Shown one piece after another: positions 9,636 through 17,412 of a stretch of DNA of 46,588 nt (positions within the stretch are counted from its first letter, which is position 1; each line of letters starts with the position of its first letter). The notes below the pieces were generated by a model, which was not told the DNA's origin, made no database searches, and was given only the letters and a program-made list of their open reading frames with translations. The position numbers and the translations under genes are program-made. The stretch is from Actinomycetota bacterium. Lineage in GTDB: Bacteria; Actinomycetota; Coriobacteriia; Anaerosomatales; JAUXNU01. The stretch covers positions 1 to 46,588 of the forward strand of contig JAUXNU010000032.1 in assembly GCA_030682655.1 (NCBI GenBank). Direction: 5' to 3'.

Positions 9636-10126
9636 GTGCCCACCTTCTCCTTCACGGACTCGATGAGCCCGCCTTTCTCGATGATGTCCTTGATGAACGG
9701 CGGGAAGGGCTGTGCCCGGAAGGTCTCGCCGGTGGTCTCGTTCACGATCACGCCCTGGTCGGCGTCGACCGTGACGGTGTCACCGTCGCCGATGCCGTCG
9801 ACCGCTTCGGGCGCCTCCATGATCGGCAACCCGGTGTTGATGGCGTTGCGGTAGAAGATGCGCGCGAAGCTCTTGGCGATGATGACGCTTACGCCGACCG
9901 CCTTGATCGCAATGGGTGCGTGCTCGCGGCTCGACCCGCAGCCGAAGTTCTCCTCGGCCACCAGGATGTCACCGAACTCGACTTTGGAAACGAATCCGGC
10001 GTCGAGATCCTCCATGCAGTGCTTGGCCAGCTCCTCGGGCACGCTGGTATTCAGGTAGCGGGCCGGAATAATGACGTCCGTATCGACATCGCGGCCGTAC
10101 TTGTGGGCCGTACCCTGGAACTTCAT
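9632..10126 (-). CDS. leuD: 3-isopropylmalate dehydratase small subunit
   Basis: A 164-residue swivel-domain subunit that pairs with LeuC to isomerise 2- to 3-isopropylmalate, and probably citramalate to methylmalate for isoleucine. Motifs are [32 protein letters not shown] and [14 protein letters not shown]. The substrate-loop residues after the arginine (YLNT) differ from the second small subunit at 38.6 kb (YKFK). leuD opens a two-gene leuDB unit about 9 kb downstream of leuC, with the cytochrome island in between. Confidence 0.94.
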   Translation of the reverse strand: MKFQGTAHKYGRDVDTDVIIPARYLNTSVPEELAKHCMEDLDAGFVSKVEFGDILVAEENFGCGSSREHAPIAIKAVGVSVIIAKSFARIFYRNAINTGLPIMEAPEAVDGIGDGDTVTVDADQGVIVNETTGETFRAQPFPPFIKDIIEKGGLIESVKEKVGT

Positions 10127-10290
10127 GGTCGCGCTCCCTTCGGCGGTGCAACGCGGGAGTCGGCGAAGCCTCCGTCCCGCGAAGGTTGAGGAATGATTTT
10201 ACTACAAGGAGCAGCAGAAATGGGGTAGGCCGCAGCGCGTTCTTCCGGCCGAGGACCGAAGAACGGGACTGCGTGTCGGGCGCCGAAAGA

Positions 10291-10316
10291 CGTACGACGC
10301 CTTGCGGCGCCGTACG
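10291..10316 (-). terminator. Rho-independent terminator after the cytochrome island
   Basis: On the minus strand an 11-bp stem with one G-U pair closes on a GCAA tetraloop and is followed by TCTTTC. It lies 5 bp after the GerMN gene's stop and so ends the cytochrome-island transcript. A second strong hairpin at about 10229-10257 follows before leuD. Confidence 0.8.
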
Positions 10317-10320
10317 GAGT

Positions 10321-10914
10321 CTAATCGGAGCCGGCAGTGCCGGTCTCTGTACTCGATTCCCCAACGGGCTCCGGTGGGCGCAGAGCGTCCCACGGCTGGT
10401 CCATGAGGCTGACATCCACCCAGAAAACCTGGATGTCGCGGCCATCGATGACACCAGTGTCCTTGCCCTCGACCGTGAACCGCACCATTTCGACTTCGGG
10501 GAACTGTCCTAGGGTCATAAGAATGGCTGCGTAGGCCAGTCTCTTCTCGGCCGGTTCAGCGTCGAATGCGAGAACGTCGCCTGCCCAGTCGAGAGTCACC
10601 ACGCCCGTGGATTCGTCCATCGAGAACGACAGAAGTTCTGCGGTCGTCTGCACGATCGCGATGTCACGATTGACCGTAGGAGCGGACTTGAGCATCTCTC
10701 TCACGGTCTCCTCGATGGCATTCGTCGCATCCACGCGCACCGGCTCAGAGACGAGCGAGCGTCCGGTGGAGAAGAACACGGCCGTGCTCGTGGTCTCCGT
10801 CGGCAGGTCCTTCGGATCGGGAATGCCCGGCGAACCGGAGTTGCACCCTGCAGACAGCAGCAACAGGGCAGCGCTCACGAGGGCCGCCAGGCCGATCGCG
10901 AAGCGCCTAGACAT
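10321..10914 (-). CDS. GerMN-domain lipoprotein
   Basis: A 197-residue protein with a lipoprotein signal (hydrophobic run ending LLLLSAGC, Cys near residue 24) and a GerMN-like domain over about residues 45-175. GerMN domains occur in spore germination proteins and in many actinobacterial lipoproteins of unknown role, so no sporulation role is implied. The ATG at 10914 overlaps the end of the NHL gene by 8 bp. It is the last gene of the cytochrome island and is expected on the outer face of the membrane. Confidence 0.82.
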   Translation of the reverse strand: MSRRFAIGLAALVSAALLLLSAGCNSGSPGIPDPKDLPTETTSTAVFFSTGRSLVSEPVRVDATNAIEETVREMLKSAPTVNRDIAIVQTTAELLSFSMDESTGVVTLDWAGDVLAFDAEPAEKRLAYAAILMTLGQFPEVEMVRFTVEGKDTGVIDGRDIQVFWVDVSLMDQPWDALRPPEPVGESSTETGTAGSD

Positions 10915-12418
10915 CCGAATCACCAGACCCGTCGTCGAAACCCGAGTCGTCGGCTGTCGGGGTCTCACTGGCAGCCTTGTCGTCCTCGCGAAGGCTTTCG
11001 ATCATCTCGTCGTAGGACAACGTCACAAGACCAAGCTCGCGGCCGGCGGCCATTAGCGCCTCGTCATTGGCGAGAAGCACGCGCTTGCCGCGAGTGTCCG
11101 TCGCAAGGACCAGCGCTTCCGCCTCTGGCACAGCCAGGCCGAAGCGCTCGGCAACCGTCGCCGTCCGGTCCTCGGCCACCTTCTTGGGTTTCAGTTCGAG
11201 CCCACGATTCTCAGAATCCTTCGCAAGGCCGACGACGAAAGGCTCCGCGGCAAGAGCCGCGCCGATTGCCTTGGCAAGCGTTGTGCCATCGGCCTCATCG
11301 GCAGACAGACGGGTGAAGAACGCCGGGGACAGGATGTAGCGCGGCTTGCGGCGCAGGAGGAAGAGGAAGGGCAGCGGCACGAGGAGCAGCAGCCCGAGCC
11401 ACGGCACCAGCGGGGCCCACGCGTTGCCGCCAAGCGACGTCGGTACAGAGAAGACCTCGACGCGGTCGTTGTACTTGTCGGCGATAACGAGCCTGCCGTC
11501 GCCGTAGTCGATGCCGTCGGGATAGTAGAACTTGCCATCGTCGTGACCGACATCGCCGATCTTCTCGATACGCTCGCCGGTCTCCGCCTCCAGGATGACG
11601 AGCTCACTGTTCAGCCCGTCAACGACGTACAGATAGCCGTTCTCGTCGATCGTTATGCTCGCAGGCAGGCCGAATATCTGGCCACTGTCCTGGGTCATGT
11701 TCTGAGTCGCACCTTCTGGAAGGGGCTGGCCGTACTGCCAGATGGGCTGGCCATCGGTACCGATAGCCTGAATGCGGTAGTTCAGCGAATCGGCAACGTA
11801 GAGGGTACCGTCCTCGCCTACAGCGACCGCCCCCGGGCGATCGAACTCGCCCGGCTGCTTGCCGCGCTTGATGTAGCCGGTCTCGAGATTGCCGTCCAGA
11901 TCAGCGATGAGCACGCCGGACTCGGTGGTCACGAACAGCTGGTCGTTCGCGACGCGTGCCGACAAGGGGTACTCCTCGAGCGTTACCGCTTTGATCGGCT
12001 GGTTCTGGGCGTCGAACAACACGATCTTCTTCTTGGACTTCTCGACGACGTACGAACGCCCGTCAGGCGCTACAGCGACACCCAGGGGCTCCCAGATGTC
12101 GGTCTCACCTTCGCCGACGTTTCCGTATGTGGTGACAAAGTTGCCCTCGGCGTCAAAGACCACGATGCGCTTCTTGCCGGTGTCGGCAACGTAGATGTTG
12201 CCGTTGGGCGCAACGGCCACAGAGCTCGGCCTGCGAAGAAGATCGCCCTCGAAACCGTAGATCGAGAAGAGGAAGTTGCGGTCTTGCTCGCCCTCACCGC
12301 GCACCTGTGCCGGCTTCGACAACGTGTAGTAGAACGCCGCCACTGCGCCGAAGAGGAGGAGCAGAACGAGCGTGACAATCACGCTCTTGACCATGGAACC
12401 CGTTGAAGTGCGTGCCAC
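10907..12418 (-). CDS. NHL-repeat beta-propeller membrane protein
   Basis: A 503-residue protein. A membrane helix at about residues 9-30 is followed by repeated NHL-type blades (for example PSSVAVAPNGNIYVADTGKK and GAVAVGEDGTLYVADSLNYR) to about residue 335. A second hydrophobic segment (LVPWLGLLLLVPLPFLFLL) follows, then a cytoplasmic tail of about 130 residues. The GTG start at 12418 follows GAGGAGG by 8 nt, 18 bp after the TPR gene. The propeller would face outward and may be a docking or scaffold surface for the cytochromes; that role is inferred from context. Confidence 0.82.
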   Translation of the reverse strand: MARTSTGSMVKSVIVTLVLLLLFGAVAAFYYTLSKPAQVRGEGEQDRNFLFSIYGFEGDLLRRPSSVAVAPNGNIYVADTGKKRIVVFDAEGNFVTTYGNVGEGETDIWEPLGVAVAPDGRSYVVEKSKKKIVLFDAQNQPIKAVTLEEYPLSARVANDQLFVTTESGVLIADLDGNLETGYIKRGKQPGEFDRPGAVAVGEDGTLYVADSLNYRIQAIGTDGQPIWQYGQPLPEGATQNMTQDSGQIFGLPASITIDENGYLYVVDGLNSELVILEAETGERIEKIGDVGHDDGKFYYPDGIDYGDGRLVIADKYNDRVEVFSVPTSLGGNAWAPLVPWLGLLLLVPLPFLFLLRRKPRYILSPAFFTRLSADEADGTTLAKAIGAALAAEPFVVGLAKDSENRGLELKPKKVAEDRTATVAERFGLAVPEAEALVLATDTRGKRVLLANDEALMAAGRELGLVTLSYDEMIESLREDDKAASETPTADDSGFDDGSGDSDV

Positions 12419-12435
12419 TGACGTAACCTCCTCGG

Positions 12436-13152
12436 CTACTTGTCGCCAGGAGCGGGCGTCGAGGTGTCCTCGATGCCATAGAGCTCCTGGAGCTTCTTGA
12501 ATACGTCGGGATGATCCTTCTTCAGACGGTTGAAGGACGCGAGTGCCGGTTCGTAGTTCGGCACGTACTCGAGCGCGGAAGCGTAGTCGTCCATCGCGTT
12601 CTGCCAATCCTCCATGCGTTCGTAGAGCTGGCCGCGCTCGTTGAGGAGCACGACGTTCTCGGGTCCGTTGTTCACCGCCTTGGTCATCGAGAAGAGAGCC
12701 TTCTCGTCGTTGCCGTCCTTCTCATGTGCCCGTGACAGCGCTAACCAGGCATCCTGGTAGAACCCGGCGAGCTGGCCTTCGGTCTCAACGGCCTTCGACA
12801 GGGACTTGATCGCGTCGGATGTACGTCCGAGATCTGCTTCGGCCAGACCCTTCATGTAGTAGCCGGTGGGGTCTTCGGGGTCGAGCCGCACGGCGATGTC
12901 CGCCTGCTCGAAAGCACCGGTGAGATTGCCTCTTTCGAGGTACGCAGCCGCAAGCTTGATGCGCGCGGTCGGGTCCTCAGGATTGGCTTTCACGGCCTCC
13001 TCGGCGGTGAGCAGCGCACGCTCGAGCTCGGTCGTGGGCGTTGAGGGATCGGTGGTTAGAACCCGGTACGCCACCCCGCCCAGCCCAAGGACGATGCCAA
13101 CGATCAGCACGATGTTGACGATACGAAGGACCTTTGAGGTTGATATCGACAT
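12436..13152 (-). CDS. Membrane-anchored TPR protein
   Basis: A 238-residue protein with one N-terminal membrane helix (about residues 9-31) and tetratricopeptide repeats covering about 40-215, e.g. PTARIKLAAAYLERGNLTGA and PTGYYMKGLAEADLGRTSDA. The arrangement resembles TPR subunits of c-type cytochrome assembly machines (CcmI/NrfG type), but the similarity is architectural only. The ATG at 13152 follows AAAGGTGATAG. It lies between two small anchored proteins and the NHL propeller in the cytochrome island. Confidence 0.8.
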   Translation of the reverse strand: MSISTSKVLRIVNIVLIVGIVLGLGGVAYRVLTTDPSTPTTELERALLTAEEAVKANPEDPTARIKLAAAYLERGNLTGAFEQADIAVRLDPEDPTGYYMKGLAEADLGRTSDAIKSLSKAVETEGQLAGFYQDAWLALSRAHEKDGNDEKALFSMTKAVNNGPENVVLLNERGQLYERMEDWQNAMDDYASALEYVPNYEPALASFNRLKKDHPDVFKKLQELYGIEDTSTPAPGDK

Positions 13153-13204
13153 CAACTATCACCTTTCACGAACGTCGTGCGCCCCCCGAAGGGGTCGCCG
13201 TCAC

Positions 13205-13747
13205 CTACTGCAGCACGTCGCTGCCGGCAATGATGCGGACGAGGAGCCATTTCCCTTCGAACTCCACCGCGCCGATCGTCATCTCTGTGTCCTTACCCGT
13301 GGGCTCGGAGAGTCTGGAGCCGTCGGCCGCCTGGAAGTACGAGCGGTCGATGAACCGGTACTTGATGCTTACCTCGCGCCCGTCAGGAGTCATCTCCATG
13401 ACGTCCATACTCGCGTCCTCGTGTGCGCGCACCCGCTTCTTGCCGTCGGTGCGATACGAGTCGTCTTGCTTCTTGAAGTAGTCGTACTGGTCGTCGGCGA
13501 AATACTCGCGCATGCCGTCGATGTCGTCTCTCAGCCAGACATCGATACCGGCCTGCGTAGCGCGCAGTGCATCGCGCCGGATCTCACCGCGCTCGATCGG
13601 AGTGATCGTCGATGTGTCTTCGGTCGAGGGGGTCTGCTCGAGCACGGTGGTCTGTCGCGAGTCGCTGCGACATGCAGTCGTCGACAGAGCGACTCCCGCA
13701 AGGAGGCCGACAAGGACAAGCGCTGCTATCGATGGACGGTTCCTCAT
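13205..13747 (-). CDS. Exported hypothetical protein (possible lipoprotein)
   Basis: A 180-residue protein with a signal segment ending STTAC (weak lipobox) and a soluble domain rich in Asp, Glu and Arg. The domain has alternating strands near the C-terminus (EVSIKYRFIDRSYF, IGAVEFEGKWLLVRII), a pattern like a small NTF2/SnoaL-like or DUF fold; I do not recognise the family. The ATG at 13747 lies just after the upstream stop (TAG at 13753-13755), so the two genes are coupled. Confidence 0.7.
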   Translation of the reverse strand: MRNRPSIAALVLVGLLAGVALSTTACRSDSRQTTVLEQTPSTEDTSTITPIERGEIRRDALRATQAGIDVWLRDDIDGMREYFADDQYDYFKKQDDSYRTDGKKRVRAHEDASMDVMEMTPDGREVSIKYRFIDRSYFQAADGSRLSEPTGKDTEMTIGAVEFEGKWLLVRIIAGSDVLQ

Positions 13748-13752
13748 CACGG

Positions 13753-14160
13753 CTACTTATACACCTCAAGTCCCACGATCTTGACGGTTGCGGTACGCGC
13801 ATCGCCAAGAGTGCCCGCATTGGCATCGAAGCTCTTGCGCGTGCCCCCGGGGACGCCGCGAACCTCGTACTTCACGAGTTCGCGCTTGTCCTCTTTCTCG
13901 TACAGCTGGATCTCGAGCGAAACAGAGGCGATGTCTTGGGCACCAAGGTTGTCAACATAGCCGGGGATGCGGGCCACACCGTAGTCGTCCTTGTAGGGGT
14001 TGCGGACGAACACGCGGGCGGTATCGTTCATCAGCTTCTCGTCGGTGATCGCCGTGGTTCCGCGAAGCTCCTTGACGGCCTCCGGCCTCACCACGAGGTA
14101 GGCGGCGCCTGCTCCGAACACGACCATCAGGGCAACGAGCACAATGTAGATTCTTCGCAT
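13753..14160 (-). CDS. Small membrane-anchored protein with FxLYD-like domain
   Basis: A 135-residue protein with an N-terminal membrane helix (about residues 4-24). The beta-rich domain reads VARIPGYVDNLGAQDIASV and then SLEIQLYEKEDK, which matches the pattern of extracytoplasmic FxLYD-type domains. It is the first gene after a 113-bp gap that contains an 18-bp palindrome, so it may head a sub-operon running to the GerMN gene. Function unknown. Confidence 0.7.
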   Translation of the reverse strand: MRRIYIVLVALMVVFGAGAAYLVVRPEAVKELRGTTAITDEKLMNDTARVFVRNPYKDDYGVARIPGYVDNLGAQDIASVSLEIQLYEKEDKRELVKYEVRGVPGGTRKSFDANAGTLGDARTATVKIVGLEVYK

Positions 14161-14190
14161 GTGGCCTTTTCCTCCGTCTTGAGCGGTCTG

Positions 14191-14217
14191 CTGGTCTACC
14201 AGCGGATTAATCCGCTG
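14191..14217. promoter_or_regulatory. Overlapping palindromes in the gap of the cytochrome island
   Basis: Positions 14200-14217 are a perfect 18-bp palindrome (CAGCGGATTAATCCGCTG). It shares bases with a second inverted repeat at 14191-14202 (CTGGTCTACCAG). On the minus strand TTGACT lies just upstream of the palindrome. No T-run follows on either strand, so an operator is more likely than a terminator. Confidence 0.45.
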
Positions 14218-14273
14218 TTAAGTCAAGCGACCACAGGTCTAACAACAAATCTCGTACCAAGAGGCCCGCATCC

Positions 14274-15500
14274 CTAATAGTCGAGGAGCGGGTCTGCGGG
14301 CGCCTCGTACCCGGGGGTTGCGGGCGCCAGTGGATTCGGGGCATAGCGCTCCCGGTACGACGGCGGATGACAGGAGTCGCAAAGCGTCTGCGTGTGACAC
14401 GAGAAGCATGCCGCGTTGACACCGCTGCGCTGGCCCGATGCCTCGAGCCCGTGCTCCCGGACCCACACTTCTCCACCGTGCACCGTACCGAAGAGCCCGT
14501 GGCACGAGCACGCCTCATCGGCCGGCTGGAAGGGCTTGCCCTCGGCGAAGTGGCAACGCCAGCAGACATCGCGCTTCACGAACCCATCGCGAGCATGGCC
14601 GAGACCGCCGCCTCCGGGCTCGTCCGGAGACCACCCGGGGGGATGAGGCATGCGGACACCGTGGCAGCTCAGACAGGGCTTCTCGTTGTGGCAGCGATAG
14701 CACACGTCCCAGGCGCTCGAGACTTTGAGCTTGCTGTAGCCCCTGCCGGTGTCCGGGCGCAGCGCGCTGTCCTTGATGTGGCAGGTCTCGCAATCCGAGG
14801 GCGCCCGTGAGCCGTCATGGCACGTCACGCAGTAGTCCATCGATGGCTTGGACGGCTCGATCGCGACACCGGGATGGGACACGGAGTTGTGGCAGTCTCG
14901 ACAGGCCGCGCCGGTCTCAAGGACATCGCTGTGGCGCATGCGAATGCCCCGCGACTCGATAACCCCGGAGCGCACCTGTCCGTGGCAGCGCAAGCAGGCA
15001 CCGGAGTCAACGCTGCCCGGATCAGGCTCGGGCTCGCTCTTGGTGATCCCGTAGGTTGCGAGCCATCGCACGTAGGTGACGTTCTGCCGCACCGTTCCGA
15101 GAGCCCCTGCCGGAGTGTGGCATCGCATGCACGCGACTGCCGCATGCGCCGTCTCGCCCAGCGAGTCGCTGTATACACTCCCGCCATGACACTGGGCGCA
15201 GGTGGCCGGACGCGCCATGTAGACGTTCGCCGCGAAGACCGCAGCCAAGAGGATCAGCGGCACGGATATCCTGGCCACCCAGACCGTCGCGTCATCGCCC
15301 GTCACGACCGCGGTCTGAGCGCGATCCTGGAGAAGCGACCTCAGCTTGCCGCTTGGTGTGTTCCGCTGCGCGAGCCACAGGACCACACCGACCGTTGCCA
15401 GCACGACCGCGACGATGACCAGCAGTAGCATAAGCTGACCGGATCCGCCGCCGGCGATCAGGCCGTCTCTCAAACGCGCGATGACCTCGGACAGGCGCAT
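14274..15500 (-). CDS. Membrane-anchored multiheme c-type cytochrome (11 CXXCH plus one CXCH)
   Basis: A 408-residue protein with two N-terminal membrane helices (about residues 21-45 and 74-95). Eleven CXXCH sites follow: CAQCH, CMRCH, CLRCH, CRDCH, CVTCH, CETCH, CYRCH, CLSCH, CWRCH, CFSCH and CDSCH. A further site reads A-C-S-C-H, a contracted CXCH. The first heme site lies right after a helix, as in NapC/NirT-type quinol oxidases. The ATG at 15500 directly follows the stop of the 12-heme cytochrome. It shares a CHGxxMPHP module with that neighbour. Likely role: electron transfer from the membrane outward. Confidence 0.92.
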   Translation of the reverse strand: MRLSEVIARLRDGLIAGGGSGQLMLLLVIVAVVLATVGVVLWLAQRNTPSGKLRSLLQDRAQTAVVTGDDATVWVARISVPLILLAAVFAANVYMARPATCAQCHGGSVYSDSLGETAHAAVACMRCHTPAGALGTVRQNVTYVRWLATYGITKSEPEPDPGSVDSGACLRCHGQVRSGVIESRGIRMRHSDVLETGAACRDCHNSVSHPGVAIEPSKPSMDYCVTCHDGSRAPSDCETCHIKDSALRPDTGRGYSKLKVSSAWDVCYRCHNEKPCLSCHGVRMPHPPGWSPDEPGGGGLGHARDGFVKRDVCWRCHFAEGKPFQPADEACSCHGLFGTVHGGEVWVREHGLEASGQRSGVNAACFSCHTQTLCDSCHPPSYRERYAPNPLAPATPGYEAPADPLLDY

Positions 15501-16520
15501 CTAGCTCACCGGCCTGTCGCGTAGTTGCTCGATGTAGTCGGGCTTCAGGCCAGGGTGCGCGTGCCGCGTGTGACACTCATCGCATGAGCTCGTGGCATGA
15601 CACCTGTCGCACACCTCGGAGCCATCCTCGGTCACGCTCTTGGAGTGGGCCTGGAGGAAGCCGTCCGGGTGAGGCATAGGCAGCCCGTGACAGTCGTCGC
15701 AAACACGGCCCTTGTGGCAGACCTGGCAAGACGTGCGAAGGGCCTCATCGCCTGCCACGAACTTGCCATGCGTCTTCTTGAACGTCGGCGCATGAGGAAT
15801 CGCCATCTGGTGGCAGCGTACACAGTAGTCCGGACGGTGACATGCCTTGCACGTGTCAAGATCTCCCATGCCGTGCGCGCTTTCCCAGTTGGCTCCATGT
15901 GTCACGCGCCAGGGTGTGATCGCCCGATCCTCGCCCTGTCCGGGAGCTCCCGCCACATGACACGTCGCGCAACCCTCGGTCTGACCGGGGTTCGAGTTGT
16001 GACACTGGAGGCAGTCTCCCATCGTGTAGGAACCGAGAGGTGCTACGTCCTCGCGACCGTGCGCCGTGCCGGCATGACACCGGGTGCACGACCACTTTGC
16101 CTCCTCCACCTCGGCATGACTCATGCGGATTCCGGCCGTCGCCGAAACCGTGGTCAGAACGTCCACGTGGCACTCAAGGCAGACATCATTGGAGACGTAG
16201 GTTGCGATCTGGCCGCGTCCGGGAGTGACCGCGGCCGGAAGCATCGAAACGACGGAGAGCCGGCTCTCGATGAGCCCATAGACGCCCGGCTCTACATGGC
16301 ATCTGTCGCAGGCCAGCGACGTGTGTTCGCTCTCCGACAGTGCGGATCGCGCCGACCCGTGGCATAGTCCGCAGTATGTCGGGCTAACCGCGGCTGCGCT
16401 CACGAGCAGTGAGACGGCGACAATCGCGAGGACGACGCCAACCACCATGTACCAGACACGGCTGGCCCGCGCGGCGCGCAACTCGGGGCCGCTCAACCCA
16501 TTGGCCTCACTTGTTATCAA
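15501..16520 (-). CDS. Membrane-anchored dodecaheme c-type cytochrome
   Basis: A 339-residue protein with one N-terminal membrane helix (about residues 22-45) and twelve CXXCH sites: CGLCH, CDRCH, CLECH, CTRCH, CLQCH, CATCH, CKACH, CVRCH, CQVCH, CDDCH, CDRCH and CDECH. The first CXXCH follows the helix closely, as in NapC/NrfH-type quinol dehydrogenases. The start is the TTG at 16520, 11 bp after the upstream stop, with AAAGG about 10 nt before it. No ATG or GTG lies between the upstream stop and the helix in frame. Heme attachment implies an extracytoplasmic location. Confidence 0.9.
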   Translation of the reverse strand: MITSEANGLSGPELRAARASRVWYMVVGVVLAIVAVSLLVSAAAVSPTYCGLCHGSARSALSESEHTSLACDRCHVEPGVYGLIESRLSVVSMLPAAVTPGRGQIATYVSNDVCLECHVDVLTTVSATAGIRMSHAEVEEAKWSCTRCHAGTAHGREDVAPLGSYTMGDCLQCHNSNPGQTEGCATCHVAGAPGQGEDRAITPWRVTHGANWESAHGMGDLDTCKACHRPDYCVRCHQMAIPHAPTFKKTHGKFVAGDEALRTSCQVCHKGRVCDDCHGLPMPHPDGFLQAHSKSVTEDGSEVCDRCHATSSCDECHTRHAHPGLKPDYIEQLRDRPVS

Positions 16521-16534
16521 GATCGTCGGACCTT

Positions 16535-17236
16535 TCAGAACGACAGCCCTTGTTCTCCCGTGCGCTGGAACTTCTCGATGCCCTCGACTGCAGGCAGTCC
16601 CAGGTTGTGAAGGAAGTCCCGCTTGGTGGCCGGGATCTTGTCCTTGAATGCGGAGCGCACGAACACGTAGCTGGATCCCGTCGTCCACCCGGCCGCCCAT
16701 GCGCCTTCGTCAGCCCTGAATCCGGCTTCGACGGTCTTCACCCCCACAAGGAGTGTCTCGGGACGGACCGTGAACTCTGCCATGCGCTCGTCGAGCTTGC
16801 TCTGGGCCTCCGCCGAGGACGGATACGTCTCAACGCGGGCGTACACCGATATCGGGACCTGGATCTCGATGTCCATGTTCAGCGTTACGTAGATAGCCTC
16901 CGCGGCCTGATTGCCCCGTCCGGGAACGGGCTGCCGGGTAATGGTCTCGTAGGAGATGATGCTCGACGGCAGCAGATCAACGGCGGCCGCGTCAACGTCG
17001 AAGTTCAGAGCCAGACCGTCCGAAACGGCTACCTGCCGGGTCGGGTTCGCAGCGAACTGCCCTGGGCGATCGCGAAGCGCGTACCAGTTCACGAGAACGG
17101 CCACCGCCAACGCAAGCAGCACCGCGACACCGAGCCATCTCAGCACTCGCCGGTCGGTGCGCAGCGGATCACGGGGGGACTCAGGTGTGGCGGCCGTGGA
17201 TCGCGCCGGTTCTGGCTGTACTGTCTCGTCCTGCAT
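16535..17236 (-). CDS. Membrane-anchored hypothetical protein of the cytochrome island
   Basis: A 233-residue protein with a Pro/Glu/Arg-rich cytoplasmic N-terminus, one membrane helix at about 37-57 (LGVAVLLALAVAVLVNWYAL), and a beta-rich outer domain of about 165 residues without CXXCH. I do not recognise the family. The ATG at 17236 follows GGAGA by 7 nt; an in-frame GTG at 17257 has no comparable site. Translation start falls after a 17-bp inverted repeat (about 17319-17335, CATAAC arms). It is followed by the two membrane cytochromes. Confidence 0.72.
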   Translation of the reverse strand: MQDETVQPEPARSTAATPESPRDPLRTDRRVLRWLGVAVLLALAVAVLVNWYALRDRPGQFAANPTRQVAVSDGLALNFDVDAAAVDLLPSSIISYETITRQPVPGRGNQAAEAIYVTLNMDIEIQVPISVYARVETYPSSAEAQSKLDERMAEFTVRPETLLVGVKTVEAGFRADEGAWAAGWTTGSSYVFVRSAFKDKIPATKRDFLHNLGLPAVEGIEKFQRTGEQGLSF

Positions 17237-17349
17237 CTGAAGGTCTCCGAAGATCACTGTCCATCTCGCTCATCTTATAGCAAGGGACGTTCCACCTCGC
17301 CAGGGCACACAAACCCCACATAACCTGCTGTTATGGACCCGAAGAAGAT

Positions 17350-17383
17350 GAGGCAGAGCCCCTCCGGAGAGGGACCCTGCCTC
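17350..17383 (-). terminator. Rho-independent terminator after the heptaheme cytochrome
   Basis: A 7-bp outer stem (GAGGCAG/CTGCCTC) with an inner CCCTC/GAGGG stem is followed on the minus strand by ATCTTCTTC. It lies 29 bp after the heptaheme gene's stop. The abundant secreted cytochrome may therefore be expressed separately from the membrane components downstream. Confidence 0.75.
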
Positions 17384-17412
17384 GTTTGAGCCAGAAGCTC
17401 ACTCGATCAAGA

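Noticed and set aside
10127-10320. A T-box or other riboswitch before leuDB
   Set aside because: No T-box element is present. The region holds the island's terminator, one more strong hairpin and a weak TAAAAT without a good -35.
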